Below the pieces are notes generated by a model. It saw nothing but the letters and a program-made list of their open reading frames with translations, was not told where the DNA came from and ran no database searches. Position numbers and translations under genes: made by a program. A DNA stretch of 10,789 nt, taken from the NCBI GenBank assembly GCA_014729315.1, contig WJKD01000724.1, forward strand, positions 1 to 10,789. The letters run 5' to 3'. The DNA comes from Promethearchaeota archaeon (GTDB lineage: Archaea > Asgardarchaeota > Lokiarchaeia > Sigynarchaeales > SOKP01). Below are positions 1 to 7,197 of this stretch, in pieces (the first letter of the stretch is position 1; every line of letters begins with the position of its first letter).

Positions 1-798
1 AAGATTAAAAAAAAGGAGATAACAGGAAGAAATAAATCGAAGATTATCCGATGCTCAAGGGATGACGAAAAATTAAAGTCTCAGAAGAAAAGGCAAAAAT
101 CAAAGATATTTAAAACACGCAACATTTCTGAACCAAGATCTCTTGATAAGAGCGAATTTAATTTTGAAGATGTGTTACATAAAAGCCAAAAGTCCGTTTT
201 AATTGAATCAAATGTAGTCGTAATAGGAGCGAGCGTTGGTGGGCCAAGAACCATTACTCAAATTCTAAGAACTATTCCCTCTGATTTTACTTGTCCAATT
301 CTCATTGTCCAGCATCTCACAAATCAATTCGTAGATGTATTTGTTTCCTCCTTAAATGAAAATTGTGCTTTAAATGTAAAGATAGCTGAGGATGGAAAAC
401 TTATCGAAAAATCGACGGTTTACATTGCTCCCGGAAACTATCACTTGTCAATAGCCACAAAAAATTGCAGCCCTATCATTAAACTCTTTCAGGGACCTCC
501 CGTCCATTTTTGTATTCCTTCGATTGATGTCTTATTTTCATCAGCTGCTCGGATATATCAAGAAAAAGTTTTAGCAATATTACTAACTGGGATGGGAAAA
601 GACGGGGTAAAAGGAATGGGGATGATAAAGAAGTATGGAGGAAGAACAATCGCTGAGGCTAAGGAAACGAGTATTCTATATGGAATGCCCAAGTCCGCTG
701 TAAAAAAAGGATATGCGGAGTTAATACTCCCAAATTACGAAATAGCAGATTATCTCAACAAATACGACAAATACATTACCTTGAGCTCGAGATATTGA
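1..798 (+). CDS. cheB: CheB-type protein-glutamate methylesterase, 5'-truncated by window edge
   Basis: CheB removes methyl groups from (or deamidates) glutamyl residues of chemoreceptors in the cytoplasm, resetting chemotaxis sensitivity. The frame is open from base 1 without a stop; the GTG at 172 is only an internal candidate start, so the true start lies off the window. Counting from base 1, residues 1-65 form a Lys/Ser-rich linker of the kind that joins the receiver and esterase domains. The esterase domain fills residues about 70-255. It shows GASVGG with the catalytic Ser78, QH with His105, and MGKDG with Asp201; the spacing (27 and 96) nearly matches the Ser-His-Asp triad of enteric CheB. 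The late GMP motif (about residue 228) is also present. A receiver domain is expected upstream but not seen. No other che gene is visible here. The esterase domain can also occur inside CheB/CheR-kinase fusions, which cannot be excluded. Confidence 0.88.
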   Translation, partial: KIKKKEITGRNKSKIIRCSRDDEKLKSQKKRQKSKIFKTRNISEPRSLDKSEFNFEDVLHKSQKSVLIESNVVVIGASVGGPRTITQILRTIPSDFTCPILIVQHLTNQFVDVFVSSLNENCALNVKIAEDGKLIEKSTVYIAPGNYHLSIATKNCSPIIKLFQGPPVHFCIPSIDVLFSSAARIYQEKVLAILLTGMGKDGVKGMGMIKKYGGRTIAEAKETSILYGMPKSAVKKGYAELILPNYEIADYLNKYDKYITLSSRY

Positions 799-926
799 AC
801 TTCGTTGATTAATTTTGTTCAACAACTAATTAAAAATAGTTATTTAAACTCTATTTTGGTTAGATTCCTTTGTTTTAATTAGATTTTCCTTAAAGTTTTA
901 AATCTCGGACTATTGAATAATTTGAA

Positions 927-1066
927 CTACTCATACCTAAAGGTGTGAGATTCGCAATTCATCGAGAATTGCTGACCGAACATCAGCCTTACACCCTTTC
1001 CAAACACATTCACCGTAGTCCCTACGGCATACTCATCGTTCTCAATGATCGTGATATTAAGATTCG
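927..1066. other. Structured G+C-rich island, candidate ncRNA or gene remnant
   Basis: By hand count this stretch is about 44% G+C, against roughly 22% in the preceding bases. It holds consecutive inverted repeats: 954-960 with 966-972 (7 bp, 5-base loop) nested inside 942-948 with 989-995 (7 bp, one G-U), then 1013-1018 with 1022-1027 (6 bp, 3-base loop), then 1035-1040 with 1044-1049 (6 bp, one G-U). On the minus strand, a frame from 1115 down to a TAG at 927-929 is open for 62 sense codons but has no ATG before its last third (981-983). Its translation looks protein-like (IIENDEYAVGTTVNVFGKGV), which I do not recognise. It could be a structured RNA, a small mobile or repeat unit, or the 3' remnant of a minus-strand gene. 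No H/ACA, C/D, SRP or RNase P signature was convincing, and strand is undetermined. Confidence 0.35.
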
Positions 1067-1178
1067 TTAATTGGGATAAATAAAAGCAGTAAGTTTTTAC
1101 TAAACAATTATAAAGTTAAGAATTTAAGAAAATAGATTATGAAGAAACTAAAATTTTAATCAAAAAATACCTTTAATC

Positions 1179-1187
1179 ATATAATTA
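1179..1187 (+). promoter_or_regulatory. Putative TATA box of the EF-2 gene
   Basis: The sequence atataatta is centred about 26 bases before the ATG at 1209, the usual archaeal distance from TATA box to transcription start. No Shine-Dalgarno-like sequence lies before the ATG. Together these suggest a leaderless or nearly leaderless mRNA. The surrounding DNA is A+T-rich, so chance occurrence is possible. Confidence 0.4.
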
Positions 1188-1208
1188 AATCTCATCTGTT
1201 CAAAGATT

Positions 1209-3398
1209 ATGCCTCGTAGAAAGGAAATTTCTGAGATACTTAATTTAATGGAAAAACGAGAGAAAATTAGGAACATCGGTTTAGTGGGACATATTGATCA
1301 TGGTAAAACTACGCTGAGCGACTCCTTATTGAGTGAAGCAGGATTACTTTCCCCAGATATAGCTGGAGAAGCCAGAGTTCTTGATTACCTCGAAGAGGAG
1401 CAAGAGCGGGGGATCACGATGAAATCAACTAATATCTCCCTATATTACGAGAAAATCATCGAGGAAAAAGAACCTTTCTTAATAAATTTAGTTGATACGC
1501 CAGGTCATTTAGACTTCAGCGGTAAAGTCACTAGAGCGTTACGATTGATTGATGGAGTCGTAGTGGTGGTTGATGCAGTGGAGGAAATAATCTCGCAGTC
1601 GGAAACCGTTATAAAACAAGCGCTTCAAGAGGGAGTTAAACCCGTACTTTATATAAACAAGGTCGATAGGTTAATAAGAGAATTAAAACTGAAGGACGAT
1701 CAAATTAAAAAAAAATATATACGCATCATCGACAAATTCAATAAGCTCGTGGAAAGATTCGCTCACCCTCCCTACGATCAGGAATGGAAGGTTTTACCAG
1801 CAAACGGTAGCGTAGCTTTTGGTTCAGCGTTGCATAAATGGGGATTTACAGCAAGAATATTGGAAAAAAGCGAAATAAAATTCAAGGACATTAGGAAAAG
1901 ATATAAAAAGGAAACATACACTAAGGAAAGCTACGCCGACTTACCTGTTTACTTACCAATTCACAAAGCTATCTTAGAGATGATCGTTAACCATCTACCC
2001 AATCCTACGGACGCTCAAGCATATCGGATCAAGAAGATTTACGACGGCGAGTTAACCAACACCATTGGTGAAGCTTTATTGAGATGCGATCCAAAAGGAC
2101 CGCTCGTCATATCTCTTAGCAAGGTACAATCTGGTAAACACGGTTTAGTAGCAACTGGCAGAATTTTTTCTGGAGAATGTACAAATAAAAAAAAAGTGAC
2201 TCTGCTTAGGGAAAAAAGCGAAGGAGTTATTCAGCGTATTGCTATATTCATGGGACAGAGACGAGAACAAGTAGATAGTATCCCGGTTGGAAATATCGTT
2301 GCGATTGAGGGCTTAAAGGAGGTTAAAAGTGGTGAAACACTCGTTGAACCCGAATATGCCAGTCAAATATTACCATTTGAAAATGTAAGGTATGTGACTA
2401 CACCCGTTGTTACAGTGTCGATTGAACCGGATTATTTACGAGATTTAGAACAAATGAAAAAGATAATTGAAAATCTTTTAATCGAAGATCCAAATTTGAA
2501 GTTTGAAATAAACGAGGAAAACGGAGAGTTCTTATTATCAGGAATGGGTCCTCTTCATCTTGAGGTAACAGCCCACGAAATAGAGAAAAGAGGAGTAAAA
2601 GTCTCTATTTCAGAACCTCGAGCTGTGTTTAAAGAGTCCTGTCGAAATGAATCATCTGAAGTAACTTCCAGCATTTTAAACGGAGAGCATTCAATCACAC
2701 TTAAAGTGCAAAGACTAAATCAGAAGACAATTAAGTTTTTTAAAAAAATGGATTACAAGTCGATAAAACCAGAGCAGAAACTTAAGCAGTTATTAAGCGA
2801 AAAGACTAGTTTATCTAAAGAAGAGATAGAACAATTCCAGATTTGTGATTCTGATCAGAACATATTAATCCTTCTGAAACAAGAACAAGTACCAGAGGAA
2901 TATAGAGAGATCATCTTAGAAATTTTCGAGAAAATTCATCTCAATGGTCCTCTTTGCGGAGAAAAATTAACTGAAGTGAAAGTTACTCTTACGACAAATA
3001 ATATTGATAAGATTAATCAAGAGGAAGCGTTTTCAGAAATTTCTGCAATGTTTTACGAGGCAATTAAAAAAGCTTTAAACGAAGCAGAGTCAATTCTACT
3101 AGAACCGATTTACCATACCATTATCCAACTTCCCCCCGAATATATTAAGAATACACTCTCGCTCCTTCCAAAATATTTCGCAAAAATAATTACCATTGAT
3201 CAAGATAGAGAATATCAAGCGCTCATAGAAATTTTATTGCCAGTGCGAAATTCGGTGAAATTTGCAGAGAATATCAGGTCTATCACCAGTGGGAAGGCGT
3301 TTTGGCAAAACGAGTTTCATTCTTTCATGGAAGTGCCCGCTCAACAAGCTAAATCAATAGTTAGCAATTTGAGATTTGTTAAAGGGCTTTCATGGTAA
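1209..3398 (+). CDS. Elongation factor 2 paralogue lacking the diphthamide loop
   Basis: This is a 729-residue archaeal EF-2 family translational GTPase, near the usual length. EF-2 drives ribosomal translocation. The G domain is intact: P-loop GHIDHGKT (27-34), switch I ERGIT (66-70), DTPGH (96-100), NKVD (150-153), and a G5-like FGSA (about 204-207). Domains II and III follow, with GMGPLHLE at 445-452 where canonical EF-2 has GMGELHLE. Domain IV is strongly diverged. The segment that normally carries the diphthamide histidine (H-x-D-A-x-H-R-G-x-x-Q) reads as residues about 595-608 with no histidine and no RG pair. The SPNKHN-like loop, the WGW region and the RRG loop of domain V are not recognisable either. 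The C-terminal GKAFWQNEF and KGL tail remain EF-2-like. Asgard archaea and Korarchaeota are known to encode such EF-2 paralogues; I infer this is one. Whether it works in translocation is unknown. The start is supported by the TATA-like element 26 bases upstream. Confidence 0.9.
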   Translation: MPRRKEISEILNLMEKREKIRNIGLVGHIDHGKTTLSDSLLSEAGLLSPDIAGEARVLDYLEEEQERGITMKSTNISLYYEKIIEEKEPFLINLVDTPGHLDFSGKVTRALRLIDGVVVVVDAVEEIISQSETVIKQALQEGVKPVLYINKVDRLIRELKLKDDQIKKKYIRIIDKFNKLVERFAHPPYDQEWKVLPANGSVAFGSALHKWGFTARILEKSEIKFKDIRKRYKKETYTKESYADLPVYLPIHKAILEMIVNHLPNPTDAQAYRIKKIYDGELTNTIGEALLRCDPKGPLVISLSKVQSGKHGLVATGRIFSGECTNKKKVTLLREKSEGVIQRIAIFMGQRREQVDSIPVGNIVAIEGLKEVKSGETLVEPEYASQILPFENVRYVTTPVVTVSIEPDYLRDLEQMKKIIENLLIEDPNLKFEINEENGEFLLSGMGPLHLEVTAHEIEKRGVKVSISEPRAVFKESCRNESSEVTSSILNGEHSITLKVQRLNQKTIKFFKKMDYKSIKPEQKLKQLLSEKTSLSKEEIEQFQICDSDQNILILLKQEQVPEEYREIILEIFEKIHLNGPLCGEKLTEVKVTLTTNNIDKINQEEAFSEISAMFYEAIKKALNEAESILLEPIYHTIIQLPPEYIKNTLSLLPKYFAKIITIDQDREYQALIEILLPVRNSVKFAENIRSITSGKAFWQNEFHSFMEVPAQQAKSIVSNLRFVKGLSW

Positions 3399-3462
3399 AA
3401 TAATAGTAGAAAAATTATTTCTAAATTTCATATTTTAGAGATTTAGCAGTTGTATATAATCG
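3399..3462. terminator. Convergent intergenic region with possible bidirectional terminator
   Basis: These 64 bases separate two convergent stop codons. CTAAAT at 3421-3426 can pair with ATTTAG at 3441-3446, or with the nearer ATTTTAG through one bulge. Short A and T tracts lie on both sides, so termination of both EF-2 and the LRR gene here is plausible. The pairing is A+T-rich and weak. Confidence 0.3.
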
Positions 3463-4455
3463 TCATCCTTGAAGTTTTTTAAAGATATCTTTTACGATTT
3501 GCGTTAATTTTTCTTTTGGAAAATCTTCAATATCGATTCTTAACGAATCTGGATTTAATAGCAAGGTTGAATTAGGGAGTGATTCTAAAGGATTGACTAA
3601 TAAATTCAATTCCTTCAGAGTTTTCAAATTTCCAATATCTTTTGGTAAATCGGAAATCTCATTGTTAAATAAATTAAGTTTCTCAATTTTTTTAAGATTA
3701 CATAAAGAATTGGGAAGACTAGTAATTAAATTATTGCTTAAATTAGCAACTTCTAACGAGGAAAGATTTCCGAAGGATCGGGGTAATTCATTTATATTAT
3801 TATTTGCTAAATCAAGAAATTGAAGGTTGATAAGATTCCCAAATTTATCGGGTAAATTTTCTAAAGAACCACAACTAGAATATATGCGTTCCAAACTTGA
3901 GAGGTAGCAAATAGCATCTGGAAATTGCGTATAACTATTACCTTCTCTCGAAGAATCCCCATCAGAGCGTAAGTATCGTAAAGAAGAAAGTCCAGATATC
4001 GATTCGGGAAATTTATTGAACTTATTATAAGAAATTGATAAGAATTGCAATCCTTTCAATTTATTAAATGAACCAGGTAGCGAATAAAGCTTATTACTAT
4101 CTAAATCTATACGTTTTAGCATTTCGAGAGCCCCAATTGAAGAAGGCAATTCAATTAGGGAGTTATTATCTAAATTTAAATCTATTAAAAATTTTAACTC
4201 GCAAATCTCTTCCGGTAATTTCTTGAGATTTTTATTGGTGATTTTCAGTTTAACAACGTGTAAATTTTGATTTTTAGAATATGTTGAAGGCAAGAGATCA
4301 GATTGAATAGAAGTAAACTCAAAAAATGGTTTAATACTTGGCTTTTTGGAGCTTTCATAAGGAAAAGCTTTCAATTTTTCTCCGATTTTATTTTCAATTG
4401 ATTTTAGTGCCACTATTTCTTTTGGAGGTAAGTTTACTCCTCTAAACTTCAGCAT
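3463..4455 (-). CDS. Leucine-rich-repeat protein, ten 23-residue repeats
   Basis: A 330-residue protein with no signal peptide or membrane segment, so probably cytoplasmic. After an N-terminal region of about 65 residues without recognisable motifs, ten tandem LRRs run from about residue 66 to 300 with the pattern LxxLxLxxNxLxxLPxxIxxL. Most are exactly 23 residues (for example 91-113, 114-136, 137-159, 189-211, 212-234, 235-257, 258-280). The fifth, about 160-188, is 29 residues long, is degenerate and has a Ser/Gly-rich insertion. The last 30 residues form a charged helical cap. This LRR class, with LP in the variable part, resembles bacterial and plant Ras-group-type LRRs and is common in Asgard genomes; it serves as a protein-binding scaffold. 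The partner is unknown, and no GTPase (Roc/Ras) domain is fused. The start is the first ATG; a weak TATA-like ggatatac lies 27-34 bases upstream (4482-4489 on plus). It is convergent to EF-2 and probably monocistronic. Confidence 0.85.
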   Translation of the reverse strand: MLKFRGVNLPPKEIVALKSIENKIGEKLKAFPYESSKKPSIKPFFEFTSIQSDLLPSTYSKNQNLHVVKLKITNKNLKKLPEEICELKFLIDLNLDNNSLIELPSSIGALEMLKRIDLDSNKLYSLPGSFNKLKGLQFLSISYNKFNKFPESISGLSSLRYLRSDGDSSREGNSYTQFPDAICYLSSLERIYSSCGSLENLPDKFGNLINLQFLDLANNNINELPRSFGNLSSLEVANLSNNLITSLPNSLCNLKKIEKLNLFNNEISDLPKDIGNLKTLKELNLLVNPLESLPNSTLLLNPDSLRIDIEDFPKEKLTQIVKDIFKKLQG

Positions 4456-4632
4456 ATTTTTCCGACCTAAAATATTTTCTAGTATATCCGTTTAATCTAA
4501 CAACAGCGTTTTGGTTTTATAGAATATTAAGTTCTATGTTGTAATTACATAATAATTATCAACAAGCTAATTCAAATTTGCGATTTAAGATTTTGTTGTT
4601 GCTAATTTAATTATTTTACATGGATGAGGAGT

Positions 4633-4638
4633 AAAAAA
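4633..4638 (-). terminator. T-tract terminator after tRNA-Gly
   Basis: Read on the minus strand, a run of six T begins 11 bases beyond the mature 3' end of the tRNA. Oligo-T tracts are sufficient archaeal termination signals. No strong hairpin precedes it. Confidence 0.45.
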
Positions 4639-4648
4639 CATTTTTAAA

Positions 4649-4719
4649 TGCGCCATCCGGGAATTGAACCCGGGCCGCGGGCTTGGGAAGCCAGCATACT
4701 ACCACTATACAAATAGCGC
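4649..4719 (-). tRNA. tRNA-Gly, anticodon CCC
   Basis: A 71-nt cloverleaf on the minus strand. The acceptor stem is GCGCTAT paired with ATGGCGC (one G-U), with discriminator A73 as usual for archaeal and eukaryal tRNA-Gly. The D arm contains AGTGGTAGT. The anticodon loop TTCCCAA gives anticodon CCC (plus-strand 4685-4687), which reads GGG codons. The T arm CCGGG-TTCAATT-CCCGG is perfect and the variable loop has 4 bases. The anticodon stem, CTGGC against GCCCG, contains one T-C mismatch (positions 28-42), which is slightly unusual. CCA is not encoded, so it must be added after transcription. No intron is present. Its own TATA-like element lies upstream and a T tract downstream. Confidence 0.95.
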
Positions 4720-5135
4720 AAGGATGGGATTATATTGATGTTCTGATATATTAAATCCCTATAACATATTAAAATACCCTAACATTTATATTTTATTTGT
4801 TTCTATCTTTTTAACTTTTGACGCAGATTTCCTAAGAGTTTTTATAAAACAGAGAAGTTTGCTAATTTAGTTCGTGTTATTTATGAAAATTATCAAAAAT
4901 CCATAATTCTTAAATATCTAATTCAAAATCTTTACAGTAACTCAGATTGAAAATTAAATTATTGAAGAAAATTTAAATTTGATTCTCTTGAGGTTCTTAT
5001 TAAAATTTTCAGTCATCCGAAATTTAATGACGAATGATACGATTAAATAAAGGTTTATACGAAAAGCAAAACATTGATTTTATTTTATTTATTCTTAGAT
5101 TTGAATTAAAGATAGAATTAAGGTAGTTAGCTATT
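4720..5135. other. 416-base A+T-rich divergent intergenic region
   Basis: This lies between the minus-strand tRNA and the plus-strand kinase operon and must hold both promoters. The tRNA TATA-like element is at 4746-4755. For the kinase, TATA-like candidates on the plus strand are TTTTTATAAAA near 4839-4849 and TTTATAC near 5053-5059; neither can be chosen from sequence alone. A small inverted repeat, GTCAT (5012-5016) with ATGAC (5027-5031), could be an operator or chance. No gene is visible. Confidence 0.5.
4746..4755 (-). promoter_or_regulatory. Putative TATA box of the tRNA-Gly gene
   Basis: On the minus strand this reads TTTAATATAT, close to the archaeal TATA consensus. It is centred about 30 bases upstream of the first tRNA nucleotide and is preceded by purine-rich AGGGA that could serve as a BRE. 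Position and sequence both fit a tRNA promoter. Confidence 0.5.
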
Positions 5136-6521
5136 ATGGTTATGGAAGAGGCTGAAAAATCGTTTGAATCGATTACGAACCAATCCATAATGGGAATATT
5201 TATAATACAAAATCGAAAATTTCAATACGTAAACAAAAAGTTATCGGAAATTACGGGTTATGACGTAAATGAGATTTTGAGCTGGAGATCAGTTAACCTT
5301 CATAAATTTGTACATGAAGAATTTTTAAAGCCTATTCAAAGTGAGTTTGAGAAGATTTTTTCTAATCAAGATAATATCACGAATTTTCAGTTTAAAGGAG
5401 TAAAAAATAACAAGGAGATTTACTGGGCGGAATTATACTGTAAACCGATCAAGCATCGGAAAAAATTGGCTTATTTAGGAATTTTATTAGACATTACCGA
5501 AAAAAAACAAGCCGAAGATAAATTAAAAGAATCTCGAGCGATGCTTCAACTTGTAATGGACAACATTCCTCAATTTATTTATTGGAAAGATACGAATTTA
5601 ACTTATTTGGGATGTAATAAAAATTTTGCTCGGGTTGCGGGGGTTGGAGATCCTGAAAACATCAAAGGTAAAACAGATTTTGATTTACCCTGGGCAACAT
5701 CTCAAGCAGAATCTTTCAATGAAATAGATAGTCTTGTAATGGAAATGGACAAGGCAGAATACCACGTTATTGAATCTCAACGTCAAGCGGATGGAAAGAA
5801 GGCATGGTTAGAGACTAATAGGATACCTCTGCACGATCTCGACGGAAAAGTAGTGGGGATTCTTGGAACCTATGAAGATATCACGGAGAGGAAAAAAGCA
5901 GACGAATTAATAAAATCGCAACTGAAAGAAAAAGAGATTCTTTTAAAGGAGATCCATCATCGTGTGAAAAATAATTTGCAAATTATTTCCAGTCTTTTGC
6001 ATTTACAAGCTTCCTTAACTGACCATAAACCTACTATTTCTTTATTAAAAGATAGCCAAAATAGAATCAGCACCATGGCCTTGATTCACGAGTATTTATA
6101 TAAGTCAGAGGATCTCTCCCAAATCGATTTTAAATCTTATGTTGAAAATTTAATTCAATTTTTATATCGTTCCTATGCAATATCGAGAGATCGAATTAGC
6201 TTAGAAACTAAAATAGATGATATAACATTCGATCTTAATATAGCAATCCCATGCGGTCTGTTGATAACAGAATTAATTACTAATTCTCTACAACACGCAT
6301 TTCCTGACGATAAAAAAGGAATCATTAGGATCTCTCTTCATATATCAGATGACAAATACGAGCTAATAGTTGCCGATAATGGAATAGGTCTAAGTGAAAG
6401 CATCAATATTGAAAATCCGAAGACGCTGGGTTTAACTTTAATTGACGCACTCACGAAACAAATAAAGGGAAACATAAATGTTGATAGAGCGAACGGAACT
6501 GGGTTTAAAATAGAATTTTAG
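5136..6521 (+). CDS. Cytoplasmic sensor histidine kinase, PAS-PAS-HisKA_2-HATPase
   Basis: A 461-residue histidine kinase with no membrane segment, hence a cytoplasmic sensor. PAS 1 is at about residues 8-124 and PAS 2 at about 132-252, each ending in the typical DITE(K/R)K PAC tail. The dimerisation domain is of the HisKA_2 type: [19 protein letters not shown] (264-282), with His275 the likely phosphoacceptor by analogy with the NHRVKN of HWE/HisKA_2 kinases. The HATPase domain has the N box [11 protein letters not shown] (379-389), the G1 box DNGIGL (414-419) and LGL plus GTGF near the end. No receiver domain is attached. The next gene begins 31 bases later and opens with a receiver domain, so the two are probably co-transcribed and the REC is the likely phosphoryl acceptor. 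The ligand sensed is unknown. The start is the first ATG; a second in-frame ATG two codons later (5142) is possible. A weak AAGGT lies about 12 bases upstream of the first ATG. Confidence 0.92.
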   Translation: MVMEEAEKSFESITNQSIMGIFIIQNRKFQYVNKKLSEITGYDVNEILSWRSVNLHKFVHEEFLKPIQSEFEKIFSNQDNITNFQFKGVKNNKEIYWAELYCKPIKHRKKLAYLGILLDITEKKQAEDKLKESRAMLQLVMDNIPQFIYWKDTNLTYLGCNKNFARVAGVGDPENIKGKTDFDLPWATSQAESFNEIDSLVMEMDKAEYHVIESQRQADGKKAWLETNRIPLHDLDGKVVGILGTYEDITERKKADELIKSQLKEKEILLKEIHHRVKNNLQIISSLLHLQASLTDHKPTISLLKDSQNRISTMALIHEYLYKSEDLSQIDFKSYVENLIQFLYRSYAISRDRISLETKIDDITFDLNIAIPCGLLITELITNSLQHAFPDDKKGIIRISLHISDDKYELIVADNGIGLSESINIENPKTLGLTLIDALTKQIKGNINVDRANGTGFKIEF

Positions 6522-6541
6522 TCAAATTAAAGATTATATTA

Positions 6542-6546
6542 GTGAT
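6542..6546 (+). promoter_or_regulatory. Ribosome binding site of the REC-PAS gene
   Basis: GTGAT lies 6 bases before the ATG at 6553 and matches the 3' half of the archaeal Shine-Dalgarno sequence GGAGGTGAT. It supports this start and translation from an operon mRNA shared with the upstream kinase. Confidence 0.45.
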
Positions 6547-6552
6547 GGCATA

Positions 6553-7119
6553 ATGAAGAAAAAAAAAATATTAGTGGTGGAGGACGAATACATAGTTGCT
6601 AAAGATTTAGAAAAGACTCTGGATTTTTTGGGTTACTTAGTTCCTGCGACAGTAACTTCGGGGGAAGATGCCATCGCGCGGGCAATTGAATTAAAACCCG
6701 ATTTAATATTGATGGATATTCGTTTGGAAGGTGAAAAGGACGGAATCGTTGCGGCTAAGGAAATTCAAAAAGAAATTAGCGTTCCGATAATCTACATCAC
6801 AGCTTATGCTGACGAAAAAACGCTAAGCGAAGCAAAATTAACAGAACCCTATGGGTATATAGTTAAACCATTTAAGGATGTAGAGCTAAAATCTACAATA
6901 GAAATTTCTCTCCACAAACATAAAATAGAGAAACAACTGAAAGAAAATAGAAAATGGTTAGACGCAACTCTGAGGAGCATTGGAGACGCTGTAATTGCTA
7001 CTAACGGAATGGGCATTATTAGATTTATTAATCTATCCGCCGAAAAATTAACAGGTTGGAGCGAAGAGGATGCTATTGGTACGAAATTAGAAATAGTGTT
7101 TAAAATTAAAAATTTTTAA
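6553..7119 (+). CDS. REC-PAS N-terminal part of a hybrid kinase, cut by in-frame TAA
   Basis: 188 residues. Residues 1-122 are a complete receiver domain with acidic pocket E10/D11, phosphoacceptor D55 (LILMDIRLEG), T83 and K105 (VKPF). A coiled linker follows, then a PAS domain from about residue 133 (IGDAVIATNGMGIIRFIN). The frame stops at a TAA after residue 188, in the middle of this PAS domain at a site where related PAS domains read VFKI-x-N-x-x-(T/S)GKP. The same phase continues directly after the stop with SGKP and the rest of the PAS fold, so this is the N-terminal portion of a 1,254-codon hybrid gene. Alone it could still act as a response regulator with a truncated PAS tail. It lies 31 bases after the HisKA_2 kinase gene, and its REC is the natural phosphorylation target of that kinase. 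The ATG start is supported by GTGAT 6 bases upstream. Confidence 0.85.
   Translation: MKKKKILVVEDEYIVAKDLEKTLDFLGYLVPATVTSGEDAIARAIELKPDLILMDIRLEGEKDGIVAAKEIQKEISVPIIYITAYADEKTLSEAKLTEPYGYIVKPFKDVELKSTIEISLHKHKIEKQLKENRKWLDATLRSIGDAVIATNGMGIIRFINLSAEKLTGWSEEDAIGTKLEIVFKIKNF
7117..7119 (+). other. In-frame TAA interrupting the hybrid kinase gene
   Basis: This single TAA separates two reading frames in identical phase (6553 and 7120 are both 1 modulo 3). On both sides the translation matches one continuous PAS domain. The stop sits where relatives often have Lys or Glu, and AAA, GAA or CAA to TAA is a one-base change. It may be a true nonsense mutation, an assembly or sequencing error, strain polymorphism, or a read-through site. 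Confidence 0.85.
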
Positions 7120-7197
7120 TCGGGAAAACCAACAAATCCAGAGTATAAAGACTTAATAAATCAAGACCTTTTTACTAAAAAATCTCATAAACTTTCC

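Larger units (their letters stand above)
799..1208. other. 410-base intergenic region between cheB and the EF-2 gene
   Basis: No convincing protein gene is visible. Bases 799-930 are very A+T-rich, with several T4 tracts at about 816-900 that could end cheB transcription on the plus strand. Bases about 930-1066 form a distinct, more G+C-rich, hairpin-rich island, described separately. Bases 1067-1208 return to A+T-rich sequence and hold the presumed EF-2 promoter. Confidence 0.6.

Noticed and set aside
172..174. GTG as the start of the CheB gene
   Set aside because: The frame stays open to base 1, and the upstream Lys/Ser-rich residues look like the usual REC-esterase linker, so the gene most likely starts off the window.
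940..996. Hammerhead-ribozyme-like core on the minus strand (CTGATG, a stem, then GAA)
   Set aside because: The conserved CUGAUGA and GAAA core residues are incomplete and the three-stem topology cannot be drawn consistently.
3593..3823. 76-codon plus-strand open frame inside the LRR gene
   Set aside because: It is antisense to clearly repeated LRR coding sequence and has no recognisable domain; a shadow of the A+T-rich repeats.
7117..7119. Stop codon decoded as selenocysteine or pyrrolysine
   Set aside because: The codon is TAA, whereas these use TGA and TAG; no SECIS-like element was evident.
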